This document shows positions 8,678-18,383 of a stretch of DNA of 64,000 nucleotides, piece after piece; position 1 is the stretch's first letter, and each line of letters begins with the position of its first letter. Origin of the DNA: Ardenticatenaceae bacterium (GTDB lineage: Bacteria; Chloroflexota; Anaerolineae; Promineifilales; Promineifilaceae); assembly GCA_020634435.1 (NCBI GenBank), contig JACKBS010000006.1, forward strand, positions 558,001 to 622,000, given 5' to 3'. The notes below the pieces were generated by a model. The model saw only the letters and a list, made by a program, of their open reading frames with translations, did not search any database and was not told the DNA's origin. The position numbers and the translations under genes were made by a program.

Positions 8678-10048
8678 TTACCCTTGACGACGTTTCCAGC
8701 GCCAATAGCTCTGAACTTCCTGCCAGAGCGCCCCAAGCCCACCTAACTGCCAGACTTGCCAGCTTTTTCCAACCAAAGATCGCGGTTGCGAATGGGATAC
8801 AAACTGACTTGTCTGTTTATCGGCGGCCAGGTGAGGCTTTTGGCAAAAAGCGATGAGCGGCTGCAAGATTTGATCCCATTGGAACTGACGGGCAATCTGT
8901 TGGAATTCTTCAGCCAATTCTGCGCGTAAATTTGGTGTGTCTAGTAACTCCAAAATGGCCTGTGCCACGCCATCTGTATCCGCCGGTGTGACCAACTTTG
9001 CCAGACCGTGGCTGGCTAGTAGCTCGGCTAGCACATCCCCTTTGCTCGCCACAGTGGGCAGACCACACCATAAATAATCAAGCAAGCGAGTTCGGAAAGC
9101 AAAACGCGTTTCAATGTGGTCCAGGTGTAAACTGACGCCAATGTCAGCTTCCAACAAATAATTTTGCCGCTCATTATAGGGCACCCAATCGTTAAAAAAG
9201 ACATATCGGTTGGTTAGCCCTAACGTCTGGCTCAACTGCATGGCCTGTTCAACGGCATCAAATTTGGCAATGGCTTGATACGGCCGTTTTACTCCCATAA
9301 AAAACAGCTTCACATCGTTTCGTTGTTGGCTGATCAGATGCACTGCTCGGATTAAGGTTTCTGCATCTAGCCAGTTCCAAATGCCGCCCCCCCATAAAAT
9401 TACTCTGTCGTTCGCCGCAATATTTTTATAGACACCTTTCAGCACAGACTTTGTCTGGTGTGGTGTTTCCGGGGGCAGGCCAAATGGGACCACGTCTATG
9501 AGCTGGCGCAGTGAATGATCCTGCTGATGGGTGTAGGGGTTCACCCGACCAATTGCTGAAAGAACGCCTAGCCAATAGTCTCGCTGTTTTTCACTAGCGC
9601 ATAAAATAAAATCGGCCGTATTGAGCTGTGTTTTCATTGTGGCTAGATCGCGCTCATAAGTCGTTACGCGCCGCCAATCTTCGGCATCAGCTATTTGTTG
9701 TAGACCCTCAAGCAAAAACGTGTTGTACATGTCTAATACGAGCGGTATGCCCAACTCACCGAGAAAAGGATAGGCGGTCAGAACAATGCCACGCGTAATG
9801 ATAACGCCACAACTCTGCACTGCCCGGCGCAGCTCATCTTGGGTATGACAAACATAGAATTCAAATGGAGAGTCTGGTTTTTCTTGCGATGCGCTAGCCG
9901 CAATTAACGGGGGAATAATAAGCTTAACAGGAAATTGCTGGCTTAATTCTTGAGCAAATTCCCAGACACGAATGCCCGGCCCGGCCATGGATGACCCAAC
10001 TACATCACTACTAATAAGCGCGATGCAATCTGTTCTGCTTTCACTCAT
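8678..10048 (-). CDS. GT4-family glycosyltransferase
   Basis: About 456 residues. The donor half carries VSLHLDHIETRFAFRTRLLD followed by YLWCGLPTVASKGD, a strongly conserved pattern of one GT4 subgroup found in surface-polysaccharide clusters. ILWGGGIWNWLDAETLIRA marks the start of the C-terminal Rossmann half. It starts at ATG 10048 and overlaps the upstream transferase by eight bases (ATGAGTGA), so translation is coupled. It is the last gene of the long leftward operon. The tail after residue 400 is basic and rich in Trp and may touch the membrane. Confidence 0.88.
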   Translation of the reverse strand: MSESRTDCIALISSDVVGSSMAGPGIRVWEFAQELSQQFPVKLIIPPLIAASASQEKPDSPFEFYVCHTQDELRRAVQSCGVIITRGIVLTAYPFLGELGIPLVLDMYNTFLLEGLQQIADAEDWRRVTTYERDLATMKTQLNTADFILCASEKQRDYWLGVLSAIGRVNPYTHQQDHSLRQLIDVVPFGLPPETPHQTKSVLKGVYKNIAANDRVILWGGGIWNWLDAETLIRAVHLISQQRNDVKLFFMGVKRPYQAIAKFDAVEQAMQLSQTLGLTNRYVFFNDWVPYNERQNYLLEADIGVSLHLDHIETRFAFRTRLLDYLWCGLPTVASKGDVLAELLASHGLAKLVTPADTDGVAQAILELLDTPNLRAELAEEFQQIARQFQWDQILQPLIAFCQKPHLAADKQTSQFVSHSQPRSLVGKSWQVWQLGGLGALWQEVQSYWRWKRRQG

Positions 10049-11279
10049 TGAGAACCTGCTCATAAACCTGCCGCCAACGTGCAGTAACAATTTGCCACGT
10101 ATAATTTTGATTCACTTTTTCCTGGCCGTTCTGGCCAAGTTTTTTTCTTAATTCACTGGAATTGAGCAGGCGTAGCAAAGCATTCCCAAGTGATTCAGGA
10201 TCGTTGAATGGCACAAGGAGCCCATCTTCCTCTTCGCTTATGACACTGGGCACCGCCCCAACTCGGCAGCCAATGACTGGTTTTCCGGCAGCCCAGGCTT
10301 CAATAAAGGCGATGCCAAAAGATTCGTAGTGAGAGGGATAGGCAAAAATATCGCATGCGCTAAAAAGCAGCGGCTTTTCTTCTTCAGAAAAATTGTGCTT
10401 AAAAATGATTTGTGCCTGCTCCGCCGTTGATAGTTTGGTGGAGATTAATTCTTGTAGATGTTTGGTAAAGTGGGTTTGTGAACCGGCTATCAAAAGCCGT
10501 GCTTCTGGGAACTGAGGCCATACCTGTTTCATGGCCAAAATGAGCGTGTCTACCCCTTTATTCCGCCCTTGTTGACCGATAAAACCAATCAGGGGAGCGT
10601 CATTCAAATCGTACTGTTGGCGGAATTCGTGGGGGGTAGCTTGCGCAAATGGTTCTATATCTACACCAGCTCCAACTACAGCGATTTTTTCAGGCCGGAT
10701 GCCCCACTCGTTTACCAGGTAATCCTTTTCGTAACTGGACAAGGCAATGTAGGCGTTTGCCTGGCGAATGGCTTCGTAAATCATGGGGCGTTGGTAATTG
10801 TATGCATTTAGCGGATGAAGCGCACCGATAAAAACTAGAGGCTTGCCCGTATGCTGGCAGGCCTTCAGGGTGGTAAACATGTGTAAAAGCGGAAAGGCCG
10901 CCGCTGCTACAATATCGCATTGTGTGGCTTCAATTGCCCGGCGTAGACCTGGCAAAATGGGACCATTGTAAAGCGTGCGCAGGTATTGGTTGCCAGGCAG
11001 ATGCAACTGATGGGCAAGCTGCTGAAGATGATACAGCGGCTTGCCCAAATGATTGTAAACAGCAAAGCGGCGAATGGTTACCCCATTTAATTGGGAAATG
11101 CCACTCGGTAGCCGAGGTTGAGAGGGATCTACAAACAGCTCATTGTTGTAGCCATCGGCAGTAAAAACGCTTACACGATCTTGGTAAGCGTTCACTAGAC
11201 TTTCTGATACTTTTTGGATTAGTCGTTCACTTCCACCCAGTGCTGGATAGTAACCGTGTACGACATGTAGTACATCCAT
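10041..11279 (-). CDS. GT4-family glycosyltransferase
   Basis: 412 residues with clear GT-B architecture. The start is MDVLHVVHGYYPALGGSERL (acceptor loop), with VVGAGVDIEPF at the linker, IGFIGQQGRNKGVDTLILAM at the donor-domain start, and the catalytic YESFGIAFIEAWAAGKPVIG (E-x7-E) near residue 310. It lies one base downstream of the FG-GAP protein gene and overlaps the next transferase, so all three are one transcript. It probably acts in building the cell-surface glycan; donor unknown. Confidence 0.9.
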   Translation of the reverse strand: MDVLHVVHGYYPALGGSERLIQKVSESLVNAYQDRVSVFTADGYNNELFVDPSQPRLPSGISQLNGVTIRRFAVYNHLGKPLYHLQQLAHQLHLPGNQYLRTLYNGPILPGLRRAIEATQCDIVAAAAFPLLHMFTTLKACQHTGKPLVFIGALHPLNAYNYQRPMIYEAIRQANAYIALSSYEKDYLVNEWGIRPEKIAVVGAGVDIEPFAQATPHEFRQQYDLNDAPLIGFIGQQGRNKGVDTLILAMKQVWPQFPEARLLIAGSQTHFTKHLQELISTKLSTAEQAQIIFKHNFSEEEKPLLFSACDIFAYPSHYESFGIAFIEAWAAGKPVIGCRVGAVPSVISEEEDGLLVPFNDPESLGNALLRLLNSSELRKKLGQNGQEKVNQNYTWQIVTARWRQVYEQVLNE

Positions 11280-11280
11280 T

Positions 11281-13155
11281 TTACCTTGTTATCTGCGGCA
11301 AGTAGACGGAAGATAGGTTTTCAACAACCTTGACGGTAATAGAAACTTGTTCCGGGCTGTTACTTACTGGGTTTCCCCCAGATGTGCCTGATACAGTTAT
11401 GGTGTAAGTGTTATCGCCCAATGAAAGCCCCGTCGTATTAATCGTCATCTGGCTGGATGAGCTTAAAGAGAAGCTGCCGCTATCTGGTGTCGCTGTCACT
11501 CTTCCGCTGCTGGTACTCACGGTCCACGAAATTGGGTCACTACCACCATTTTTCAACTGAAGGTTGAAAGTAATTTGAGTATTGTCGCCTAATTCATGCA
11601 AAAATAAAAGGGAGCTTGGCTCCACAATAAGGTAGGGTGGCAATGGCGATACGCCCTGATTAAGCTGGTTTTGCCGAAATACAGGCCACGGCATTTTGCC
11701 ATTGACACTGCCTGAAAAATCCCATGCATAAATTACACCAGATGAGCCGCCACTGTTGGCACCACCAATTACGAGTTCGACGTCACCATCGCCATCAATA
11801 TCTCCAATTGCCGGAGAGGAGTTTAGCGAAAAGTTGGTTCCTAAATCCCACTCGCCGGGCTGTGCCGCGTAATTTTTGGGGGTTAGCTGGTTGCCGTTTT
11901 TGTCCCAGGCAACTACGTCCCAAGTGGAAACCAGAAACACTTCAATATTGCCATCACCATCTACATCGGCTGCGACAGGAGAAGCGAGGGTAGCTAGAGA
12001 CGCACCACCTGGGGTAACTGGGGAAACTGGCCAACCTGGCACTTCGCTGCCGTTGCTATTGAGTGCGTGCACTTTGCTATCTGATGAGTTGATGATGACT
12101 TCTAGTTCGCCATCATTGTCTAGATCGGCTAAAGCGGGTGAGCCCCAGGTATAGCCGCCCAAGGTTATAGGCCAATTTGGCAGCGAGTTGCCCGTTCGAT
12201 CCCAACCATTGATATATTTGCCAACACCGGGTGTACAGCCATCAGGGTGTCCGCAGTTTGGATTGCCCCAAAAATAGCCAGTGCCGACAAGAATCTCTGC
12301 CCACCCATTGCCGGTAAGATCACCTAATGCAGGGGATGAATAAATGACTTCGTTGATGAATTTAGGGAAGCCTGGCAGGGCGTTTCCATCTCTATCCAAA
12401 GCCCAAATTCGACCACCTTTGATGATATCTCTGGTCCAGTCGTCATTGCTGTCGGCGCCAATGATGATATCAAGACGGCCGTCTCGATCTATATCCAAAA
12501 TTGAAGGCGAAGACCAGATAGTGTCATAGTTTTCGACAATCCACACCGGGGTGCAATCGTGGTTGATGAGGTGGATTCTGGCATCCCAGCCACCAAAGGC
12601 AATTTCCATTTTGCCACCGTCATTCTGGTCGATGTCGGCGACGGCGGGAGAAGACCACACCCCATCGCGCCACCCATCCAGTCTGAAATCGCCGGTGGCA
12701 TAGGTGCACTGTAAGTGCCCTAGGTGGTCAATGACATACAACCCTCCATGCGCATTTGGCGTGAAGGTGCTGCCTGCACCGACGATCACTTCGCTGTGTC
12801 CATCGTTGTCGATGTCAGCGATGGCTGCTTTGCCTTCAATAGCGGCGTTCCCTGTATCATATTCCCACAGCTTGGCACCGGTGCCTCGATAAGCATAAAC
12901 CTTGCCATCGGCAGCGCCTACAACAATGTCATCAATATTGTCGCCATTCACATCCCCAAGGGCTACAGATGAAAAGCGGACACGTTCTCCAGAAAGTGTG
13001 ACCGGGAAGCCAGACTGATTATTTACGGCACTTGTCTCTGCAAATACAGAGGCTGGTGTAAGCTGGTCTGAATGAACAAAATTGAGGATAAAAACAATAG
13101 CAATCAGTAAAAGCAAACTGTTGAGCGGTAACAATTTGTTCTGCTTAATTTTCAT
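11281..13155 (-). CDS. Secreted FG-GAP/VCBS-repeat (integrin-alpha-like) protein
   Basis: 624 residues. An N-terminal hydrophobic segment (about 8-28) looks like a signal peptide or anchor. From about 55 to 460 there are repeated FG-GAP units, each with an Asp-rich calcium loop such as GDVNGDNIDD, ADIDNDGHSE, LDIDRDGRLD, ADLDNDGELE and GDIDGDGDVE, predicted to fold as a seven-bladed propeller. The last 120 residues are an Ig/BACON-like beta domain (TPDSGSFSLSSSS). It is likely exported and bound to the surface or a glycan. Its position inside the glycosyltransferase operon suggests a role in adhesion or glycan display. AAGGAAA precedes the start. Confidence 0.85.
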   Translation of the reverse strand: MKIKQNKLLPLNSLLLLIAIVFILNFVHSDQLTPASVFAETSAVNNQSGFPVTLSGERVRFSSVALGDVNGDNIDDIVVGAADGKVYAYRGTGAKLWEYDTGNAAIEGKAAIADIDNDGHSEVIVGAGSTFTPNAHGGLYVIDHLGHLQCTYATGDFRLDGWRDGVWSSPAVADIDQNDGGKMEIAFGGWDARIHLINHDCTPVWIVENYDTIWSSPSILDIDRDGRLDIIIGADSNDDWTRDIIKGGRIWALDRDGNALPGFPKFINEVIYSSPALGDLTGNGWAEILVGTGYFWGNPNCGHPDGCTPGVGKYINGWDRTGNSLPNWPITLGGYTWGSPALADLDNDGELEVIINSSDSKVHALNSNGSEVPGWPVSPVTPGGASLATLASPVAADVDGDGNIEVFLVSTWDVVAWDKNGNQLTPKNYAAQPGEWDLGTNFSLNSSPAIGDIDGDGDVELVIGGANSGGSSGVIYAWDFSGSVNGKMPWPVFRQNQLNQGVSPLPPYLIVEPSSLLFLHELGDNTQITFNLQLKNGGSDPISWTVSTSSGRVTATPDSGSFSLSSSSQMTINTTGLSLGDNTYTITVSGTSGGNPVSNSPEQVSITVKVVENLSSVYLPQITR

Positions 13156-13352
13156 AGTATTTCCTTTACAACTTGAGATAGTGGCAGGGTGTTAACAATA
13201 CGACGCATTCTCTGAGTGGCCCCTGACCAAACAAGTGCCCAGTTTAAAATGTTTTGCGATTAGAGGGAAAGATGCTAATTGTACTTTTAAGCGAATCACG
13301 AAATAGGTTCGTCAACTATTTGCTTGCAAACTTCGGGAAAAGGTCTTGCAGA

Positions 13353-14345
13353 TTAGCTAGGTTTTTGCGCCAACATAGTTAAGGGCATATTGGCTATAAG
13401 GTGCAAGATGGGCAGCATTGGTCCTGCGATTAGCTTTTGCCCAAGAGGATAGCGCCACATTGGCAGAAGGACATAGCGGCCCAATCTGCCAAATCTATGC
13501 ACAATTTGATTAGGATTTTTATTCAATTCGTCCTTCACTACTGGTGACAAGAAGATTTGCGGCTTTAACCCAGCCTGTCTTGCGGCTTGCAGATATTCTC
13601 GTAAAGAATAAATGTTTTCATTGATGCCATGTTCAATTTCTATGCAGCCATCCAAGACATTTTTTTGTCTTATTCCACGCACTGGTTCATTAATTAGAAT
13701 GATCATGCCCCCAGGTTTGAGTGCAATGGACATCTCTTTTACAGCTTGTTTGGGATCAGAAGTGTGGTGTAGGGTGGCTGTCATGAAGGCGATATCAAAG
13801 GTTCCTGGGCGAATTGGTAAATTGTTCATATCGCCTATGAGCCGCTCAAAGTATATTCCATCATGCTCTAGGAAAATATCGGCCGTTTCCAGACCAATAA
13901 ACCGTTCTGTCAGAATGTCTATGCCAATTGCGTAGCTGGCTCCAGCTAAAACCATGTGGCGAGTAGACCAGCATCGTCCAGCACCAACATCTAGCACCTT
14001 TTTCCCGGAAAAGTCTACTTTGTCCATAATGTCATCGAAACTTTTCGCGACGCTAACCCACAAGTTATCCTCACCATAATGAGGCAGCTGCAACATCGTA
14101 TTGACTAGCTCTTCAGAGGTTTCTCCGAGTAGTTCACTCCACCCCTGTTGCTCACTCTGAATAGTTTGGTCTGGATTCGGCATGAGGTCCACGATGCCCT
14201 TAGAAATGGGAAATGTGCTTTTGCAGGCGCGGCAGATTATCTGCCCCTCCCGAACTTCATGTGTGTCGGCAACGGCCGTTTCTAGTTCAAATTCCACTGC
14301 TTTACAAATTGGGCAGCTTATGAAATCTAAAAGTTCTTTACGCAT
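13353..14345 (-). CDS. SAM-dependent methyltransferase with N-terminal Trm112-like zinc motif
   Basis: 330 residues. The N-terminus has CPIC (residues 11-14) and CRAC (about 38-41), a zinc-ribbon like Trm112. The class I methyltransferase core follows: KVLDVGAGRCWSTRHM (SAM loop), then DIAFMTATLHHTSDPKQAVK and LKPGGMIILINEP. Such proteins in polysaccharide clusters usually methylate sugars, though the substrate here is unproven. The gap of 197 bases to the FG-GAP gene downstream shows no gene and is AT-rich; that gene may have its own promoter. Confidence 0.85.
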   Translation of the reverse strand: MRKELLDFISCPICKAVEFELETAVADTHEVREGQIICRACKSTFPISKGIVDLMPNPDQTIQSEQQGWSELLGETSEELVNTMLQLPHYGEDNLWVSVAKSFDDIMDKVDFSGKKVLDVGAGRCWSTRHMVLAGASYAIGIDILTERFIGLETADIFLEHDGIYFERLIGDMNNLPIRPGTFDIAFMTATLHHTSDPKQAVKEMSIALKPGGMIILINEPVRGIRQKNVLDGCIEIEHGINENIYSLREYLQAARQAGLKPQIFLSPVVKDELNKNPNQIVHRFGRLGRYVLLPMWRYPLGQKLIAGPMLPILHLIANMPLTMLAQKPS

Positions 14346-14410
14346 TTGTTGTTTGAGTCCCTTTAGAATTTGCGAATGTTATCAAGTCCAGTCGATACAG
14401 GGGCGGCTGA

Positions 14411-15328
14411 TTAGCGGTTGATTTGCTTCTTTATGATTTCTCGAACAGAGACTTTTCGCATTTGCCAATATACTTTTCGTACGGCCGTATCAACCGTATT
14501 CAATCTGGTGATAAATGGGCTGTATAAATTCTGGTTCCAATACTTGAAACGGCTTACCTCGTTTATAAAATTTACGTCTTGTTGTGCCAGCTGTTCAGTA
14601 AATAGCTGTTGCGCAAACTCATATAGCTGTAAATCTAGATTATTTTCTTTTTCGATTAGCGTCATCGTTTCGGGCGAGATTTCACGTTGATAAGGGCGGC
14701 GAGACGTGACGTTTTTTTTATATTAAGAGACATTGCCCCAACCAAACGCCTTTTTTAGTAAGAGTAAAGATTCGTCAAACCGTTCAACCAATCCAACCAC
14801 AGCAAAATGTTCAGCCAAGTTTTGCTTAGCTGTTTCTAAATGCGCTTCTGTGTAAGTGTTGGGCGGATAATCATAGGGTAGGCCTGCAATCATGCGAGTT
14901 TGTACGTTTTGAATATCACGAATTAATTCCCGTTCCAGCGCTTCGTGGAAGCCAATTTGGTTTTCCATGATATAGGTGGCAATTTCAAATTCTTGAGGAC
15001 GGCTGAGGACGTAATAGTAATGAGAAATTGTACGTTCAATGGGGTTACGTAAAAAAGTAAAGTAGGTAGTCGGCTCTGGCAAATAGGTGTGCACGCCAAA
15101 AATCAAGTGGCCCCATAATATTCGAATCTGCGATTTTTGTTCAGAGGATAGATTGCCCAGAGCCTCATCCATCTCTTTGGGTAAGAGGAGATTGTGATGG
15201 TACATTTCTGATGCACGATATTGTTTCCGAATGAGATGTCGGATGGTAACACCGGCCGTCTTGGGAATATGCAGAAAAATGACAGTCTTCGATGATCCCT
15301 TTTCCCCTTCAGCTGCTGATTTTTTCAT
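14411..15328 (-). pseudogene. Sulfotransferase-family gene interrupted by one in-frame TAA
   Basis: The first part (15328 to 14723) has the PAPS-binding signature HIPKTAGVTIRHLI, then TYFTFLRNPIERTISHYY (3'-phosphate loop) and a domain ending LVERFDESLLLLKKAFGWGN. A TAA at 14725-14723 stops it. Reading on in the same frame gives YKKNVTSRRPYQREISPETM and then LIEKENNLDLQLYEFAQQLF, which is what the C-terminus of this family looks like, to a stop at 14411. There is no frameshift. So this is a single nonsense change, a variant in the population, or programmed readthrough. Full length would be about 305 residues. ATG at 15328 overlaps the upstream transferase by 20 bases. An intact enzyme would sulfate a surface sugar. 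Confidence 0.8.
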
Positions 15329-16541
15329 AAACGGCCAATGTCTCCCGTGCAACATGCTCCCAAGTGAATTTCTTAGCCCGCAAAAGACTTTTCTGTGACA
15401 AGTCGTGTCGCGTGGCTGGCTCTTTCAAAATACGTGTGATGGCGTTGGCGATGGCAGATATGTTTGTGGGGTCAATTAGCAAGCCGGCATCCCCAACAAC
15501 TTCTGGTAGTGATGAGGTATTCGCTGCGACAACGGCCGTTCCGCAAGCCATCGCCTCTAACGCAGGTAAGCCAAATCCTTCATACAGCGTTGGGTAAACC
15601 ATCAACAGCGCCCCATTGTAAAAAGCAGGCAACTCTTCATCCGTGACGGTGTCCAAAAACAGCACACTTTTAGTGAGGTCGAGGGCTATAACCTTGGCAT
15701 AAACCTCTTCATAAAACCACCCTTTGCGGCCCACCAGCACCAGTTTTGGTGGTTGAGACAAAGCTTTGCGCACCTCGTAGTAGGCTTCAATCAGGCGCAC
15801 AAGGTTTTTACGTGGCTCGATGGTGCCCACATGCAGGATATAGGATTCGGGTTCCAGCCCGTAGGCGGCCAGGGTGGGAGTGATAGCCTCAACTGGCAAC
15901 GGCCGTAATCCTGACTCTATTCCCTCGTGCACGACATGAATCCGTTCGGGCTCAATGTTCAATAAGCGAATAATGTCCCGCTTTGTATTTTCGGATACGG
16001 CGATTATCGCATCTGCCTGCTCTTGGGCAAAGCGAAACTTCTCGGCCTGCATTTTCTGGATATGCGGTAAATGATATTCCGGCAGGATAAGTGTAGTCAG
16101 ATCATGAATGGTCGTTACGCTTTTTGCCCCTGGTACCGCACTATTTAGCACGTCTGACGAATGGAAAATATCAACGCCCGGCATATGTTTACTTAGCTGG
16201 GCATTTTGGACTGCGCTGGTGAGTTTTAGCCAGGCTGGCTCCAAAAGATTGTCGATGGCGGTAACGGCCGTTTCTACGCCTGGCTTCTGCAAAAAAGAGA
16301 GATGAGATAATTTGCGGTGGCGCAACCCAGAAACGTGTACTACTTTTGCTCGCCCGCCTGCTAACTTCTCAATTTCTGCCCAATGGTGTGTTGCGCCGTT
16401 GTGCAAAGGTAAATAATCTAGCAGCACAAATTCGTAGGCTGGTGGTGCCACTTGCAGCAAGGCTTGAATAAGGCGATAGTGATAGGTAAACACGCCAGCC
16501 CATGCGCGATAGAGAACGGTTATGTCAATTCCAATCCGCAT
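15309..16541 (-). CDS. GT4-family glycosyltransferase
   Basis: About 410 residues. It begins MRIGIDITVLYRAWAGVFTY, with HDLTTLILPEYH in the acceptor half, YILHVGTIEPRKNLVRLIEA at the donor-domain start and YEGFGLPALEAMACGTAVVA with SSLPEVVGDAGLLIDP after it. This is the mannosyltransferase-type GT4 pattern with E-x7-E intact. The frame opens at 16610, but those 23 residues overlap the upstream gene; ATG at 16541 starts nine bases after that stop. It overlaps the sulfotransferase gene. A mannosyl- or related hexosyltransferase of the surface glycan is likely. Confidence 0.9.
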   Translation of the reverse strand: MRIGIDITVLYRAWAGVFTYHYRLIQALLQVAPPAYEFVLLDYLPLHNGATHHWAEIEKLAGGRAKVVHVSGLRHRKLSHLSFLQKPGVETAVTAIDNLLEPAWLKLTSAVQNAQLSKHMPGVDIFHSSDVLNSAVPGAKSVTTIHDLTTLILPEYHLPHIQKMQAEKFRFAQEQADAIIAVSENTKRDIIRLLNIEPERIHVVHEGIESGLRPLPVEAITPTLAAYGLEPESYILHVGTIEPRKNLVRLIEAYYEVRKALSQPPKLVLVGRKGWFYEEVYAKVIALDLTKSVLFLDTVTDEELPAFYNGALLMVYPTLYEGFGLPALEAMACGTAVVAANTSSLPEVVGDAGLLIDPTNISAIANAITRILKEPATRHDLSQKSLLRAKKFTWEHVARETLAVYEKISS

Positions 16542-16549
16542 TGTTCGCT

Positions 16550-18370
16550 TTAACTCTCTAGCTCCATCAGGCGGGTACGAATTTTTTCGGCCGCATGACG
16601 CCAGGTCCATTTGTTTAGCACTTCGGCGGAGGCTCGCCGACCTTTTTCGGCGGCTTCTTCCCGATTTTCATAAACATGTCTCAGCAGGTGTACAAGATGA
16701 TCTTCATCTGGCTCTGCCCAGCGGAAGCCCTCATAGTAAGGGCACTTCGCCACGGCAGGGATCAGTTTGGCTACCCGCAGCGGATAAGCGATTGTTTCGT
16801 TCATAAAATCAGTCGGCGCGCTCCAATCGGTGGCAATGATGGGCAAACCGCAGGCCATGGCCTCAATATGGGGCATGCCCCAACCTTCCCCACGTGAAGG
16901 TGCCACCAAACAATCTGCCGAACGATACAGGCTGCCCATCTGGTGGGTAGGCAAATCCTGGTTATACATGATGGCTACGGGGGGACCATTCTCTGGCAGA
17001 TTCAGAGCCTTGATTTCCTTTTGCACATTGACGCCGCCGTCGGTATTAATGACTTTGGCCAACAAAAGAACATCATCCTTTTGGCTAAAAGCACGATGAT
17101 AGGCGCGGAGGAGGGTTTCTGCCCCTTTGCGCTCGCCCCATTCAAAGACGGCTAAAAAGGTGAAACGGTCGGTGGGGCGGTACGGCCGTATCTTGGGATT
17201 GTAGAAATTGGGATTGACACCTAAAGGCATGACATGAATGGGCACTTTGAGACCGCTGTCCAGGAATGTTTGCTTGTTAAAGATAGACGGTACCCAAACT
17301 TCATCCAGTTCGTTAGCCTGCAAAATCCAATCCTCAGGAATGCCATCGACTTCGAGCATGGTATAACCGATACGGTAACGCCCGCTGTTTTTGCAGAAGA
17401 GATCACCAGAGGCATATACCACTTGAGGTAAGTTCAGGTCTTTGGGACGCTGCCGCATGGCGGCCAGACGATGGTCATCGCGTTGGGTATCCATCCAATC
17501 GGTGCCGTATAGGTAAGCAAGGCGCACATCGACGTTCAGGGCATCTAGTTGCAAAAGCGTTTCTCTGGCCGAAACCGCATAGCCAGACGGATTCCCCACT
17601 GCCGACTGCCAGAAAACGGCCGTTTCAAATCGTGTCATCAGTTCATGTTCCCACTGCTTGCGGAAGGTCTTTTGTGATTTCCGAAACAGTTTTGAAAAAC
17701 TAACCCGGTTAAGCTGGGTGCTAACGTTTTCGTAATGCACAATGGTGACGTTACCGGCACACATTGTGCGAAAGCCCGCCTTAGCTGCCTGAAAGCAATA
17801 ATCCGTGTCCTCGAAGTAGGAAAAAAAAGCTTCATTCAGCGGACCAATCGCCTGGATAACGGCCCGTTTAATGTAAAAACAGGCTCCCGTAACGGCCGTT
17901 ACTTCACGATCTAACGCATATTGATTGACATCTTTTTCCAGGCTGCCAATTTGCTGGCCCCAAAAGTTGTGTTGGGGCATATAAGCGCCGGCGTGTAGCA
18001 AACGGCCGTCACCCAAAACCATGCGACAGCCCACAATGCCCACATCTTCAGCAGAATAGGCCACGCGCTGCATTTCTTCCAGCCAATCATCTTGCTGTAC
18101 AAGGGTGTCATTGTTGAGCAGCAAGATATCGTTCTCTGGCGGGGCAGCTTGGATGCCAATATTGTTACCTTTTACAAAGCCAAGATTACGGCCGTTTTCA
18201 ATCATCGTGATCCAATCCAACTGGCGTAGGTAACGCAAGGTTCCGTCTGTGCTGCCGTTATCCACCACCATCACTTGAGTCTGTTCACCCAGCCGGGTGT
18301 GGACTTTAATGGACTCTAAGCAGTTTCGTGTGTAGTCAACGCCATTCCAGGTAAGAATGATGATGGTCAT
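16550..18370 (-). CDS. Two-domain glycosyltransferase, GT2 fused to GT4
   Basis: About 606 residues. The first 270 are a GT2 domain: MTIIILTWNGVDYTRNCLES, VVDNGSTDGT, LLNNDTLVQQDDW and the ED/Y metal-base region FFSYFEDTDYCFQAAKAGF. The rest is GT4: LGVNPNFYNPKIRP, FTFLAVFEWGERKGAETLLR and SRGEGWGMPHIEAMACGLPI with E-x7-E. Such fusions probably add two successive sugars. A GTG at 18412 would add 14 residues and overlap the upstream gene by 29 bases; ATG at 18370 leads directly into the conserved strand, so I prefer it. Both domains look intact. Confidence 0.88.
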   Translation of the reverse strand: MTIIILTWNGVDYTRNCLESIKVHTRLGEQTQVMVVDNGSTDGTLRYLRQLDWITMIENGRNLGFVKGNNIGIQAAPPENDILLLNNDTLVQQDDWLEEMQRVAYSAEDVGIVGCRMVLGDGRLLHAGAYMPQHNFWGQQIGSLEKDVNQYALDREVTAVTGACFYIKRAVIQAIGPLNEAFFSYFEDTDYCFQAAKAGFRTMCAGNVTIVHYENVSTQLNRVSFSKLFRKSQKTFRKQWEHELMTRFETAVFWQSAVGNPSGYAVSARETLLQLDALNVDVRLAYLYGTDWMDTQRDDHRLAAMRQRPKDLNLPQVVYASGDLFCKNSGRYRIGYTMLEVDGIPEDWILQANELDEVWVPSIFNKQTFLDSGLKVPIHVMPLGVNPNFYNPKIRPYRPTDRFTFLAVFEWGERKGAETLLRAYHRAFSQKDDVLLLAKVINTDGGVNVQKEIKALNLPENGPPVAIMYNQDLPTHQMGSLYRSADCLVAPSRGEGWGMPHIEAMACGLPIIATDWSAPTDFMNETIAYPLRVAKLIPAVAKCPYYEGFRWAEPDEDHLVHLLRHVYENREEAAEKGRRASAEVLNKWTWRHAAEKIRTRLMELES

Positions 18371-18383
18371 TGACGGCCGTTTG

